Source: Hydractinia symbiolongicarpus
Taxonomy: Eukaryota > Cnidaria > Hydrozoa > Anthoathecata > Hydractiniidae
DNA length: 64,000 nt
Assembly: GCF_029227915.1 (NCBI RefSeq)
Contig: NC_079878.1
Coordinates: 24,143,501 to 24,207,500 of the forward strand
Direction: 5' to 3'
The notes under the pieces were generated by a model. It worked only from the letters and a program-made list of their open reading frames with translations. It was not told where the DNA came from and did no database searches. Position numbers and translations under genes: made by a program. This document shows positions 47,226 to 62,271 of this stretch, piece by piece (position 1 is the stretch's first letter; the number at the start of each line of letters is the position of its first letter).

Positions 47226-50200
47226 ATGGATCCGTCTGCTTTTTTCAAAGGTGGAGACGTTGGCCTTAAGTTTTTAAGGACTGATGTCATTGCAGAGAAA
47301 TTTGGAGTAGCTGAACCTCCATTGAGGTTTTTTATTGGAATCATACTTGGTAAGATTACATTTTATCTATGACTATTTATATTCCGTATATTGCTACTGT
47401 TTATGTCACCAGTGGGAATCAAGCTTTAAACATCCAATGTATGAGTAAATAGCTATAGTTTAGTTGACTTAATCATTTAATTACAATTTTTTAGGTTATC
47501 CAATGGCCATATGCTTTCTGTTGATTTCAAAAACACCATTTATCAGAGTAAGAATATATTGCTAGCGTAACATCTTCTAACCTTAATATATATAACTACA
47601 GTCAGTCAGAAAAAACATTAAATAATAATCGAAAAATCTAAATCCACTAAATGAAAAAACCTGGAAAAAGGGGATACTTATGAAAAATTCAAGGTAATTT
47701 AAGGGGAAACTCAGAGATGAAATTCCTCGAAAGCAAGAATGTTATTTTGTGTCTTTGTGCAATATATGGTATCAATAGTACTCCTGTCATCCATATACCA
47801 TAAATTTTTGTGGATTTACCTTCTCATGAAACTCCTAATATTTTTTATACATTACATTATATACATTGATATGTTGTTTCTCTTTTAACCTACCAAAATT
47901 CATAACCAGTCTCGTTGTTGTCAAATTAAATTTCACTGGAAAATCACCCATTTTTTTATAGATAAGCGCATACATCACTTTAAATATAAAATTAAAAAGT
48001 GATGGCAGAGGGGCGCTCTAAATACTCAAATTATCCTTTCTAAAGTGGCCTTTCAAATTGAAGACATTAAGTCACTGTTAACGTTAGTAATTATTTCCCA
48101 ACACATAAAATAAATTGGAAGAACGGTGTTATGCCTGGTTGTTGTAAAGTTATGCCTGGTTGTTGCAAATGCATGTTGCACAGTGAATGTTAGATAAAGA
48201 AAAAGTAAATTTTTTAATTTTTAATTTTTTGTCAACTGACCATTAAGATATATCAATCTATGTTTACATTTGTTCATGAAATCAAATATTTATGGACTCT
48301 TAGAAACCCTCTTGCACAGTTTGAACCGTTACGATATGTTTCTCTTATAGCATCTTTATATCAGTTTGTGTGGCATATTCATATCATATTTTTGCTTTGG
48401 TAAGTTGTATATATTGTTTTAAAATCTTTCAGAATTTCAAATCTGGGGAATCAGTAGCTCGATCAGCAGAGTAGTTCGTCTTATGTTCGATGCACACATA
48501 AGGGTATTTTAATTGGAAAAAACAAAAAATGAAACATTATGCAGCACTTGCAAAAATGCACCAAACTCTGAGAAATAAGGTGATGGCTGCAGCATTCAAA
48601 TCAATGCTCCGCTAATCGCAATTTGCAAATGATTTATTTTTTTCGCAGATCAAATTTGCCTGACAAGCAAGAGATATACGTGGATCATATTGTTTTCAGT
48701 GTTTTAAAGTTTCTTTATTATTGTAAAATATCCAACAGGTGAAAAAACTCACATAAACACCTATTGTTTAAATGTGTAAGCAATAATTCAAAATCAATCA
48801 AATCACAGAAAAAAGAAAGAAAAGCTTCATTCATATTACAAGTTTCTCTTCGAAATAAGTTTAATTTTTGTGTCACAATTTTATCGAAGGGAATTTGGTG
48901 AATTCTTTCTTGTAAGATATTATTTTTTCTATTGTTAATGAGAAAAAATCCTTAAAAAATGTGCTAGTCGGTTTTCCATAGCTGGCGCATTCAACTTACT
49001 GTTCCTAGCAATCGTCGTATTTTAATAAAAAAACACTATTAAAAAATTTTCTTACAAAGTTATGGCAATATTGTTATAAATCAGAAAACCATATATCGCA
49101 AAACATTAAAAAGCATTAACTTCTGCCATTCAACTTTCCGTAATTTAATACAATTAAAAGTATTTTTTGTCAGGTAGATAGAAAGTTTAATTAATGGCTT
49201 CGATTATAACTTTTTCTTTCACATACGAAAAAAATGAATAGAAATGCTGAAAAAGTTATCATAATTTTGGCCGATCACTTTCAATATTTAATTTGAACAT
49301 TGGTCTGAGCTATTGCTATGGCTTCCGCATTTCCAAAGCTTGTCCAACTGAGCCATATTGTTTTCATAACATTTCTTCCTTATTGTTTGTAAAAAAGTTG
49401 CCAAGTTAGATAAAAAATAAAAAAGTATAATTGCTATCTATATGAGACAATTTTTTTTAAGTTTGGTAAAATATTAAAAGGAAATAAAAATTTTAAAATC
49501 AATATACCAAGCAAGAAAACACAGGGAAAAATCTGTTAAAAAGTCTTTGCATTTTTAATAAGAATTTTGTCTCAGATTTTTTTGATAAGATTTTTATAAG
49601 ATCGAACCTTAAAAATCTATTTTAAGCATGACTAAACTCAAAAGCTATTTGTATTTTTAGGTACAGACAGTGCATACATATTGCTTTCCATCATTATAAC
49701 TTATGCTTCATTAATTTTGTTTGGTGGTACGATATATCATGTCATATTTACCTTTGTATTTCAGATGGTAAGATCATCACATCACACTTATGATTACTTC
49801 AATAGAATAATTACACATTGTTGTTAGGAGTGTTATAATTGTAAGATAGAAATCTGAAATTTACTTGTTTACCATGAAAATTTATTTTAATATGGCATCA
49901 GACAATAATACAACGTCTTATAAGAAAAGAAATAATAACTGAAACCGAACCCTATTAGTGTCATTAATTTCACTTCAGATATGTCATCTATAGTAGAGCA
50001 TATACTCTTTTTTGTATCTCTCACAACATAACACTGGCAGCAAGAAATTTTCTGTGCCACACTTAATACCTTACAAAAGCAGTGCAAATATCAATGTATG
50101 CTTCACCTATGAATTTATAACAAGAGAACCGCAGCAAAGCTTTTTACTGCTCCACTTGACTGTAGCATTGCTACCATTGTTCTTGTGTGATCTATGTGTA

Positions 50201-53200
50201 GTTAAATTACTTAAAGAATAAACAATAAACTTACAAAGATCACAGCAAAATTAGAAATAAAAAAGCAATAAAATCGCTAGCTTTGTTAAAAAAGAATTTA
50301 AATTTCGACATCTTCTGATTTGATTTCGACCAAAATTTTAACTATTTTTAGCTTATGCTGGAACTTTTCTTTTTGATAACAAGTGTCATAATTTTATTTT
50401 CATCAATAATGCTAGTATTTTAGCATTGTAGATGAAGTGGATATATAGGGACATTGTTAATAGAAGTGTTTTCTATGAAACAAGGAATTTGTTTTTGTTT
50501 GTTGTTTATGGGTCAAATGTTACCACCAAAGCAGATATAAGAAATTGTAAACCCTTCAGAGGACGTCAGATACTCAGTCATTTTGATTTGATAAGTTGAG
50601 CATTGAATAAATTTGTTTTTCTTTTTGTATTATGTCGTCATTGCTTGTGTCATGTTTTCATAAGTGGACAGTAATATTAAATTTGTTTTGTTGCTTGTGT
50701 TATGTTGTCATAAGTGGGGCAGCATACATAGTTTGTTTTGATTCTTGTGCTAATCAGAAGTAAGATTATCCACTGTGTGGCACATCACTCTCCCATAAGG
50801 ATACTGTAAGATTTTTGAGTATGATTGTCATAATTGCGAAATTCCCTAAGAAGTCTTTATTTTTATGAAATTACAAAGTCACTATTGAGAAGTTAAATAA
50901 ATGTAGTTTATTATGGTATAAAAATTTTTTTTGTTTTAACGCAATTAAGAAAAACTGTACTGTATAGAAAACACAAAGCCGATTCTAGTGCTAAAAATCC
51001 TGGGAAAAGTTATCAAATTAATGCCCTCTTGTTCAGCACAGTGTCGCCTAAAATATACTGCCACATTTTTCTTTTTAAAGGCTTGTGATTTTTTATGACA
51101 AAAAAACATCTCTTTTTTTTAAATTCTCATTTTAGAGTTCGGGAGCGATAACAATACAATGATGTAACCCTCTTCCTTAGAGCTTTTTTCCTTTTTTACT
51201 TTTAGCACAGGAACTTAATTCATCCAACACCCCACTTTAAAAATCAAGTTAAAGAAAAATGTAAATAAACATTTTTAACAACTTTTACACCTTCGCATAT
51301 TTTTACACTTGTAATGTCTATGAACTCACTTGAAGCCTGGTGCATATTTTGAATATTTTTTCACTACCATACTCAATGTAGACATTAATTTCAAATTGTT
51401 ATTAAAGATAGCAGCAAATGCAATTAGTCAAGTTGAAATAATGGGGGAAAATGTGAGAGATTATATGATAATGAGATTAATTTTTCTCAACTGTGCTGAA
51501 AAACTGTTTAAGTTTGTTTTGATAAAAGCATGCCGATTGATTGATCCTTGCGCAATAACAGATGGTGCTATGAGAAAAGAACATTTTCCTAATTTTAACC
51601 CATTTATAAAAATAATAATGCTTAGTTTGTTATGTCGTTAGAAATCTAAGATTTTGTTTTATAAGAATCTATAGTACACCTGTAAATAAATATAAATAAT
51701 AGTAATAGTAATAATAATAATAATAATGATAATTATAATAATTTTTTTTTGATTTTTTGCATAAAAAGACCTTACTGTATCCTTAAGGTGTGAAAAAGAG
51801 CATAATAGGCATATAATCTTTCTTTCTTTTTTAATTTATGTCACTGCAATGTAAGTTTTCATTGCAGTGCCATCTTTATTTTTATTAGCTTGACTTTCTA
51901 AAAATGTCAGCCTTTTGTAATCATTTGCGTCTGCACTCTGCATTTGCTGATGTAATTGCCAACATATGTTGTTATTAGAAAAGCTTGTGTTGACAATCTT
52001 TATCCAATCACACGTACAAAAAAAAATTGAAAATATTGCAAGGAAAATTAAATTTTTCTAGCTATGTTATTCTTGGCTAGCTAGTTAGTTAAAAAATTTA
52101 CTTCAATATTCGCTGTAACTAAATTTTAGCTGCAGACATTTGAATTCTAAATAGAATGTTTGTTTTTAGACGGGACTTTTTCGAATTATGAATTTTAAAA
52201 TATAGGACGTCAAAATTAATTTTTTTTAGGGGGAGGGGAGGCCTGGTTATAATTTTAAAAATGGAGCAGCAAATTTAATTTGTTTTACTACAAGTGTTAT
52301 GTTTGCATAAGCAAGGCATCAAAAGCACTGTAAAAGATATATGCTTCCCTCATGTAAAGCAAAATAAATGGTACCAATGGGTTTCCATAGAAATATATAA
52401 TTTTTTTCAAAAGCATTGTGGCTAAAATTCACTAGAAAATGATTATTTTATATGTTTTAATTTGGTAAATTTCCCCAGCATTTGCCAGTTTCACTGAATT
52501 TTCTCTTATTAAAATATTTTCTCTCATTAACTCAATATTCATTTCTAGCAGAGATGTGAGTTCAGTAAATTCAATATTTTTAATTTAGAGTTATTTGTTT
52601 GGTTCGTACCTCTTTTATGCATCAGACGGATATGATGTGAAGTGGACAACACCTCAATGCATTTTATGTCTTCGTTTGATTGGTACATATTTGTTATTTT
52701 TGCTTCTTTTGTTTGGCGTATGCAGTTCTTATTTGTTAGGTTTATATGTTTCACCTTTATACGTCTAAGTTGTTACTAGCTTGTTTTAAATATTCAAGTT
52801 ATCAGTTATTGAAATATATTGAGCAAAGGAAGAATCTGTAATGTAAATGGTTTGTTGGTTATACTACAGAGGCTGAAAGAATAGAACAATGTCATATCGA
52901 GTAGTTTGGCTTAAGTTAAAAAAAGGAGTGATAACTGGATGAGAATTAAGAAAAGGTTTTAAAAGATTTATAAATAACTAGTTTTTAAGATTATTTTTAT
53001 GCAGTTCCTATAGAAATATTTTATCTAAAAGGTTTTGAAAATAAGTTAATCCAACTGAGGTTAGACTAGGAATTATTTCTTAGTTCTTTGCAACATAAAA
53101 TAAATTGTTGTGATTGTAATTTTAAGGTTTGGCTTGGGATTGTTATGATGGAAAGCAACCAAAGGTATCAGTCTTTTTATGTGACCAAAACAGCCTAACT

Positions 53201-56200
53201 AGAGGCTATATTAGTAAAGGTGCCAATAATACTATGTTAATAATAACATTATCGTATCAAGAAGAGTGGATGTGTTGCTTTTCTTTAAAGTAGTGGCCAA
53301 AATATTTTGATCTTCTCTGTTAAGTTTTTAGACGTTACACAACAACAGTGGTGCATTAGACTGACGTCAATAAGATTAGAGATTTCAAGGCCTAATAAAA
53401 AATGGGACCAATTTTCTGAAACCTATATGTTTTGGAACAGATGGGTTAGTGTTGTCATCAAATTACATTTCAAGATGTACATGAGAGAAACAACAGAAAA
53501 TTTCCGCATTTTTTTTTGTGAATCGTTGGTTCATTAATTTGGATTTTTTTTGCTGATTTTACATATTACTAATGGCCTAAGTTGAAGATTATTTACCATG
53601 CCTGTTTCTGAATCAGTACCAATTAATTTAACAATCTTGTTACTTTAAGATCGTCATTTATACAAAAGCTTACTGCCAGATCTTTTTTTGGAAAGGCACG
53701 CTCATTTAAAAATCTGTATCATTATTTTCTGTCAACGAAGGCATGTTAAGAGCTTTAAAAATGAAACAGTTATAATTTGGTTTTATCAACCCAAAAATCA
53801 ACCCATTAAGTATTGAATTAATTTGACTGTTATACCACACAGACATATTATGCTGCAGGGACAAGACGGGTTCTATTCTTTTCTTAATAAAAGCAAAAAA
53901 AACATGCAACTAAAATGCATCATGTGTATTTTAGTTCAATTTTACCTCTGGATTCTACCCCTTTTTTTTATAGGTTCTCCCAAATAGAAATAAACTTGGC
54001 ATGATTAATGTATGTCGAAAATAGCAATTTTTTGTGGCATGACCAGAATAAGATTTGTAGAAAAACCCACTTAAAGTCTTAAATTAAAGTCTTGAATAAA
54101 TTTTAACGTGGTAACGAAACAAATTTTACTGCTAATATTGGAAATCGTTTAAATCGTGACTGCTTAAAATGTTTGAATCTACATTTTGAAAGGACAGTGC
54201 TATAAAATAATCAAATATGTTGGATTGAAGTTGTTGTGAGCAATGTAGCTAGCCAGAGCTGTAACTAGATCTTCTTTTGTCCGATATCTGTATTACAGAT
54301 CAATTTATAAAAAAAGTGCTGGTAAAATAAATTGACTTTACTAATCTTTATGGATAATTAACCAATTTTACCTTAACCAGCAAAATTATTATTTTTTATG
54401 TTCTAGTTGTTGCTATTTTCCTGAAAGATATATTTTATATTGTAGTATTTCTATTTTGAGAGATTTATTTTTGCAAAGTTAGCAACTCCTAATGTTTCTG
54501 AAAAATTACATTTCATGAAAAAAGAATGTAATGAAATTTCTCTCTATTTATATAGTTTGTAATTGGATTTATGGGAAAACATGAAACAAAGAGTACAAAA
54601 GCTAACATTTATTTCACAAGTGCTAGGTAAACCAGAACAAATTTTCGCAGGAACTAATTTTCACAAAATTGTAAAAAGGTCACAAAATCTAATAGAGTAA
54701 TCCACATAAAATTTATTCCCTTAAGGTAAGGTAATCAATGCCTTAATAACGTTTAATAAAACTTTTTAGGAAAATTTGAGGGGTGACTTGAAGACTACAT
54801 GTTATGATAAAACACCAACTTTAGTTGAAGTAAGGAATTCTGCAATCAATACATTATTTGCTGCAGAAAATTTCTGTTGATTTATTTAGATTTTATGAAT
54901 TGTAAAAGTTTTAACTGATCACATTCAGTCCCAATATTTACTCATTTTTTACTCCAGATTTTAGGCTATTCCTACTTTTTCGGAGGTTTTATGGCTGGTC
55001 CTCAGGTATGCAAATTTAACAATTTTTCATAAAGTTCATCTTAGAAAAAGATTGTTGTATTAATATGGCAGATGTTGATGAAAATGCCCCTTGTGTTTTC
55101 AGTTCAGTTTTCAGAGGTATACTTCATTTATCAATGGAAGCCTTGTGGATGAAGAAGGATTGAGAACACCTAACTCAAGGTAGAGATATAGTATTATTTT
55201 GTGCGTGTTTTCGCTGAATCTATAGTAGCAGAAACTAATTGAAATTTATTTTATTTTCACAATTGTTTTTTTATTTTTATATTTACCAATGAATATGCAA
55301 CACATTTTTTTAAGATAAATTTTTTAGCCATGTTTAAGTAAAGGAAGTAAGTAAAAAAAAAATTTTAAGCATACTTTTTTATTACTATTATTTTTAAAAT
55401 CAACCATATGTTTTTATTTCAACAACATTCCACATTATTCAATAAGATTTGGTTAGATAGAATAATCAACACAACTGTCTCATTCAACTAGCTAGTGAAT
55501 AAACATCAATAAAAATTTATATAAAAAGTAAAGGTTTACCCTATCATTTTATCGTGTTCTTGAAATTATAATTTGTACACAAAGTTTAGTTCTACTGATA
55601 AACTTAGAGGTATTACTATACTGATATGAATTGCTTGATCTAAACTTTTTTAATTTTTAATTTTTAATAAACTAATGTGTTTACATCAAGTGTTTAAATT
55701 GTTTCTAAATATGTTACCTAACTTCATTTGTAGTTTCTTCATGCTCAAAGCTGGAAATGATTTTTCTTTTCTTTTTTTTAGATTTGTGACTGCATTAAAG
55801 CGTACTTTGGTTGGCATTGCTTCTATGCTAGTGTTTTTGCAGTACGACCATGCTTTTCCATGCAATGCCTTGCTGACTGAAGAATTTGCGGTAAGAATTC
55901 AATGTCTATTTCATTCCAAGAAATACAATAGGTAGAAATAAAGAAACACAGTGTGTTTACATATTTACAATTTTCAAAGAATTTAAAAAACAATTTTGTA
56001 TCAGGTAAGTAAAAGATAATTGATTGTTAAAGTGATGTCGCAAGCTATTGTTGGCCTGTGTTTGTGGTCATTCCTTTTTGTATTTTACATGGACTCATAA
56101 GTTTACGATACGAATAACAAAATTAAGAATCTTGCTTTTCATGTTTAGAATAAGTCGTTTTTGGCAAAATGCACCCAGATCACATTAACGTATCATATTC

Positions 56201-59200
56201 ATTTTTGCAAGTATGTGAGCATCTGGTCCTTTTCGGTAAGAACTTTTGTTTAAAACTGTGCAATTACTATTTGAATGTTTTAAGTAAAGTATACTTAACT
56301 TATTTATGCAAGTTTTCTTTTAAAATATTAGGGGTTCGATTTTAGGTAGTTTTAAAAACTTCTTGTACCAGGAATTTGTTGTTGCACATTTTATAAATTC
56401 AAGAGATTAAACACGATATCTATATCTTTAATTAGCAATGCACATGATTGTCTTTCTTTGAAGGAAAAAAGAGACAAGGAGACAGAACTCTTGTGATTCC
56501 ATTGTATAAAAACACGCTTTGATAACAAGTGAAAATATTTAAGATAACTTTTAAATTTTGGTGCTCTAGTGAATGAATATTATGAAAAAAATTAAAATAA
56601 CGTAACATGATTGGTTTTTGGCAGCCATTCAATGTGTAATTTTATTAGGTTTATTTTCAATAGATAGATTTCAAAAAAATTATTTACATGTCAAAGAAAA
56701 ATACATAGTTGAAGGAGAACTAACAATTATTAACATGTTGGGTTTACATTGTTCGTTTTGTGTGAATAAGACCTGTGTAAATTTATTTTATATTTGCGAG
56801 CTTTGGTAGTCATATTTAAAGTCTAGGGACACTATGGTCCCTGCTATGACAGTGTTAATGAGGAGTTCTGTTCAGTAAATTACTATTTGATGTGACATAA
56901 TTCAGCAGGGATGTAAACAAATGCATTCTTAATAAACGAAGTGAGGGAATGCTAACCGAATTAAAGTCTCTTGTGATTTTTTGGAGTAATTATTATACTT
57001 TGCATTTAGTACTGTTTCACTGTTATAAATATTAATTAGTATTATTTCCTTACCTATTTTCCCATGGTCTTCAAAATTATTTTTGTTACAACGTTGTGGA
57101 CACATCATCTTGTTTAAACATAATGTAAAAAAGTCTTTTTGTGGGTTTGCACAAAAAGAGGACCAAGCAAGTTTTTGAATTCCTTGCAACATTGACACAC
57201 TTTTAAAAGGTCGAAAGAACAACACAATTTTTACATTTGCAACACTGCAAACTCGGAATACTGGCTTGCCTTTACACTTTTTTAAATTCTCCTTGGTATA
57301 TTCTGGTTCGTTAGGGTAAGAAGCTGTAAACTGCTTACTCATTGGGAGCGGGAGTCTATCTTACAAATCTTGTTGAGCTATGCAGGTTGAGTAACAATTT
57401 ATAAATAAATTTGAGCTTTTATTTAATTCTAAATGCATGTTATGTATTGAAATTTTTAAACTTTATTGCTAATTAAATAGAGTTCTATAATTGATTTTGT
57501 TCTCTCTTTCCTTTCTGCCTCTTTGTTTGTTAACAGCATGCTGCTATTTTTATATTTCTAAAGTTTGTTTTCATCGCTATATGTCATTAAATTTTATCTT
57601 TAATTTATATTTTAAGAATTGGTTCATTGAAAACCAGTTTCTCTTGTTTTCTTCAATTTGTTACAACATCAATTGCCCTACAGCGTACCTTAATCACATT
57701 AGGTCATGTTTTTTTTTGTTTTTTTTGTGTGAATCAACCAAGAAATACAAAAACGTGGCAGAGATTTGTGTTGCGATTGCAGGGAATTATGTTTTTAATC
57801 TTTAATTACAAGTTTAATTTTAAATAGTAACTTGTTAACGTTTTTAATGGATATATTTACGTTCACCTGAATAGGAAGCATTCAATTAACGCAAATTTTT
57901 TTGTGTTAACTTTGTACCTTGTTAATTTTCTGGAATAAAAGTAATTCACTGAATTTGTAAACAACAAGAATTAAACCGATTTTAATAGGCTCTTCAGTTG
58001 TTTTCTACAAAGATGAAAGTGAAAGAGAAAAATGCACTGTCTTGTTTTTACTTCAATTTGTTTTGAAGGAAAGTGCGTGCATAATTACTGGTCTCAGTTA
58101 CAATGGAACAAAAGATGGCAAATCCAAATGGGATGGTGTAAGGAACTTCAAATTCCGTACAGTGTTATTTGGTCCTTTTTTCCAAGTAAGTAATTGACTG
58201 TAACATGTTATTGTGTGTTGTTTGTTATGTGTGATGTTTGTCTTTTATCAGTGAAATTTAGGTTTTTTTATTTTCATTTTTTGGTAAGTATTACAATAAG
58301 CATAGCATCCTTTATTAAGCAAGAAAAATAATGTACAGTGCTAAATGGTTGTGCTTTTAATAAAAGAATGAAAAATAAGTAGTCACAAATAATAGAAGTT
58401 ATCGCTGAAAATAAATTTTTTATATGAAAGTGACTTCACTAACTTGGTTGCATTGTACAGTGGTATCCGTGAAGGTTGAGAGATAGCATTAAGTTTACTA
58501 AAAGTAGGCTAGGTATTTATGGCATCAGGATGTTTTTCCGATCAACATGTCCAGTTTGTTGGCCCCTGATATCATGTTAACTTTTGGATTTTGTGTTAAA
58601 ACACTAATATTCTGCTTCTTCAGGTGATGCAATAATTTGGCACTTTAAACAATTTAATACAAATAAGTTAATGCTTAATGCTTAATACTTAATGTTAAAT
58701 TAATTTTGCAACAATTTCTATTTAGTTTTACCTTTTATATTATTGATGCTTCTGAAGTTTGAACGAATATATATTCTAGGATATGCTTGAGGGATTTAAT
58801 ATAAATACAAGTCAGTGGGCTGGAAGGTAATTATGGATATTATTTCTTTTAAATGCTGTTGTGGTGTTTTAAGTATCTGATATATGTATAAATCTATTTA
58901 TAGGCTAATAAGCAATTCTACTGAAAATGAATATTTTTGATACTTATTTAATGTTAAAGTTTATGTTTAGATATGTGTTTCGTCGATTGATGTTTCTTAG
59001 AAATAAAACTGTTTCACACATACTTACCTTGCTCTTCCTTTCACTGTGGCATGGATTTTATGTTGGATATCTCATTCTTTTTGGCATAGAATTTTTACTG
59101 ATTATTGCAGAACGCCAGGTGAGTGCTTTTTTGACTGCTATTGTAATCAGACAATACAAGTGGATGAAAAAAGCTATACATTTTACACTACAAAAAAAAT

Positions 59201-61566
59201 GCTCTACACTTATCATATAAGATTATAGTATACTCTTTTTTTTACTTTTTTAGTTTTGTGATGCAATTAGAACTTTATTTTCTATGACATATGCAGAACA
59301 GCCTTTGTACATAAAGTTGCCGATTAGATTGTGTAATGCATTATTTCGTGCTTATGCATGTGGATTTGCTGCCAGTGCTTTTATGTTGTTGAGATGGAGA
59401 AGGATAAAATTGGTAAGTACTTTTGTTGTAGTTAATGTTTCTATACAACTACATATTTTGCTCAAGCAAAAAAAATAGAGAGCTTTTTCGACAAGCATGT
59501 GTATTGAACTAGAATGACCACTGACTCAACGTAAAAAGATGCCTTCAAACTTCTCTCAAAAAGTTAAACTTATTTGACTTTTTCATTGCATACTTTTTTC
59601 TCTCCAGCTTTTTAACCAATGAAATTCAAGGAAATGTAACCAATTGCGCAATCGATTTTATTTAAGAAAAGTATTAGAAAAAACAACAATTTCTTCTGCA
59701 CTTTTTTATTCACAAAATAACAACACCTTTCAGAAAAAGTGTGTGGTGTTAAGTAAACAGAGAGACATGTTAGCATTGAGTTTATGAACAAAAGTTATGA
59801 ATTGATAGATTCTTTTAAATCTTGACGAACACAAAAGTCAAGTACTTGTTGGGGGAACATTGGTAGTTAAATCCATAACCTAACCGTAATAACAACTATC
59901 CCCTCTTTGTTATTCTGTTGTTATTATTTTTAGATTTTGCAGAAGAAGGTTTCTTCTGTTTACGGCAGCCATTTTTTTCTGAACATCTTCTCTCTCAAGT
60001 GGGAAATTGATTGCCATTAAGTTCAAAGTCAAGAGCAGAGTGCTCCCAAGCTTTTTCCACTTGAACTGAAAATGTAGTTGTGTGGAAACCTACCTTTAAC
60101 CCTGACACTAAGTGATAATATACAGGATAATACAAATTTAAACAACTGATGCAAGTCTTAAAACTGCATCTAGAAGTTGGCTATTGGTTGCTTAAGAACT
60201 GATTTACTCTGCTATTCTTGCTGCAAGATTATCGGTTTAACCACTTCAAATAGTTCGGTTCAGTAGAGGCTTGAATATTAGAGAAGCGGGATTACTTTTC
60301 AACCCATGCCAAAAAAGCAGGTTCACTAGAGACTTAGAATATTAGAAGGCGAAAAATATCATTGTTGTAAAATGTTGTTATTTTTATTTAGGTATATGCA
60401 GCTGTGTCATATTGGCTTATCATTGTTATTGTTTCATGGTATATAGTGATTATTATACTTCAAACGATTATCAAGTCAAAAAGGTAAGCAATAGACCAGA
60501 GTGTAATTTTGTAATTGCATAATCTGTATTGAGTTATACATTGTTGATTTGTACCTGGTGGATACAAAGTAAAACAAAACAAAAATTCAATAAGCATAAG
60601 AAATATTTCAGAGTTAGTAATATGTAATATGTAACAATAATCTCGTTGTTTTAAACTTTATCGACATGTCCAGTTACAAAGTTACAACAGCATGGTTGCC
60701 AATAAAGTTATAAAGAAAACCATCTTATGTTAACAGTATTCTACGAAGAATAAACATTTTCAGAATTTTAAAACACTGAGTCTTATTTCTTAGCAAAATA
60801 AGAAAAATCCTAATTTCCAACTTTTTTGTCAAAGTTTTCAAGCAATGCAAATTTTTGGTTGGATTAGTATTGGTTGGGCAAGGAATATTTTATAGCGCTT
60901 CATAATGAATTTTAGGCAGAAAAATAATACGTTTTTGTACTGCAGTGTTTTTGCTGAACAGGCACATTTCTTTATTATTCATTGTAATTATTATTTACTA
61001 GTCAATAAGCCTGGCAGAATAACAATGTAAAAAATATGTCATTTGAATAATTTTAATGGCGACAGCAATAAAACGTTGATATACAAAATTTTGTGAAGCT
61101 TGAAATGCTGATGAAAGTATAGGATCATGTATTTTTGATCAATGGTCCGAAAGGGGTTGCTGACCCAGCTTCAGGATATTAGTCCTATTTGGTCCCATGT
61201 GGTCTCACAGAAGATGACGTTGATTATGTCCACTGGTTTCAAAGTTATTTTGCCCCAACCTAAAAAGTGCAATAAAATTGTGTCACTAATCTTATTTAAT
61301 GAATTAAATTTCAGTCTAAATGCCTTAGTATTGTGTCAAAATTTAACAAATAAATACTGACAAATAAAAACTGACAAAAAACTGACAAAAAGTTGCAGAA
61401 CGAACAAGATTTTTGCATTTCCTTCTGACATTTTACTAACAGCCTGAAAATTGTTCTCTTTGAGTTTAAGGGAGAATGACAAATTTGTTTGTAATTTTAC
61501 TTTTACCTGCAAAAATATCAATGTTTACCTATATTCTTTTTTAGGAAAGAGAAAAAAGAAGAATAA
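47226..61566 (+). CDS. LPCAT3-like: MBOAT lysophospholipid acyltransferase (LPCAT3/MBOAT5-like)
   Basis: Seventeen exons: 47226-47349, 47495-47547, 48351-48399, 49661-49767, 52589-52682, 53127-53164, 54770-54829, 54958-55005, 55103-55179, 55782-55890, 56149-56235, 58069-58185, 58780-58826, 58971-59118, 59254-59412, 60392-60483 and 61545-61566. All junctions are GT-AG and the phases fit. The total of 1431 nt gives 476 residues, close to vertebrate LPCAT3. The enzyme re-acylates lysophosphatidylcholine and related lipids at sn-2 with polyunsaturated acyl-CoA in the ER membrane. Diagnostic blocks are YDVKWTTPQCILCLRLIG, GYSYFFGGFMAGPQ, a GFNINTSQW block with Asn328 and a SLWHGFYVGY block with the catalytic-type His364. 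Their 36-residue spacing matches family expectation. Many hydrophobic spans are present. The C-terminus KKEE is a KKxx ER-retrieval signal. Family assignment is secure; the exact acyl preference is not visible. Confidence 0.95.
51692..51745 (+). repeat. AAT/AATAG microsatellite in intron 4 of the acyltransferase gene
   Basis: Imperfect run of aat, agt and gat triplets followed by a T run. Confidence 0.8.
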
Positions 61567-62271
61567 GCACCTTGTTTCGACAGCTTGCTGTTTATATTTT
61601 GAAAACTTTTAAACATGTTTGATATGGATTTTCCTATTGTTTTAATATGGTGATATAATAATGCTGCTATGGTACTTCATTAACTGGTAGGGTAAAAAGT
61701 CATTTCAATTAAGTTTCTGTGTAGCTACTCGGGCTGTTATCAATTAAATTTATCAGACGATATCCGTTTCCATTATACATCCAACAAATCTTTTTGAGGT
61801 TGTTTATAGAGTTGAGAAACAGTGGAAGCAACGTTAAGATACTTCTGATTTCACAAAAGTTTTAGTTTATCCAACTATTTAGTATTTTTAGAATTATATA
61901 TTTTTGGAGTTTTCAGAACAGGATTTCATTGTTCATATTTCATTGGCTTAGACTGCTGTTTTTGTTTTTGTTGTATGACTTGTTATATTTACGTTACGAT
62001 TGTTTTTCATGTAGTGATTTTTCAGTTTGTCACTAATCTGTTGTTTCTATATTATTTTAAAATATAATTTTAAACTTTTTCCTATTGCATTTTTTTACAG
62101 ACTTTCATTTACACATTTTTAACAAATGACTGTAAACAAGTGCTATAGTTTGATTTAAGAAAAGAGTTGCTGTGTGGATCTAAATTTCAACACATTCCGT
62201 TTTCCATATATTATTATGTTGGTTAATAGTTTATTATTTATAACATTTAGTACAATTACATTATATAAACA
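61567..62271. other. Spacer between the tandem acyltransferase genes
   Basis: About 705 bp that must hold the 3' untranslated region of the first gene and the promoter of the second. An ATTAAA at about 61743 is a possible polyadenylation signal. No other feature is seen. Confidence 0.5.

Noticed and set aside
51330-51641. 103-codon plus-strand open frame inside acyltransferase intron 4
   Set aside because: No domain and no splice-site support. It would break the acyltransferase frame if retained.
56929-57342. 137-codon minus-strand open frame inside an acyltransferase intron
   Set aside because: No recognised motif, no splice context and biased composition. Possibly a transposon shadow, but not supportable.
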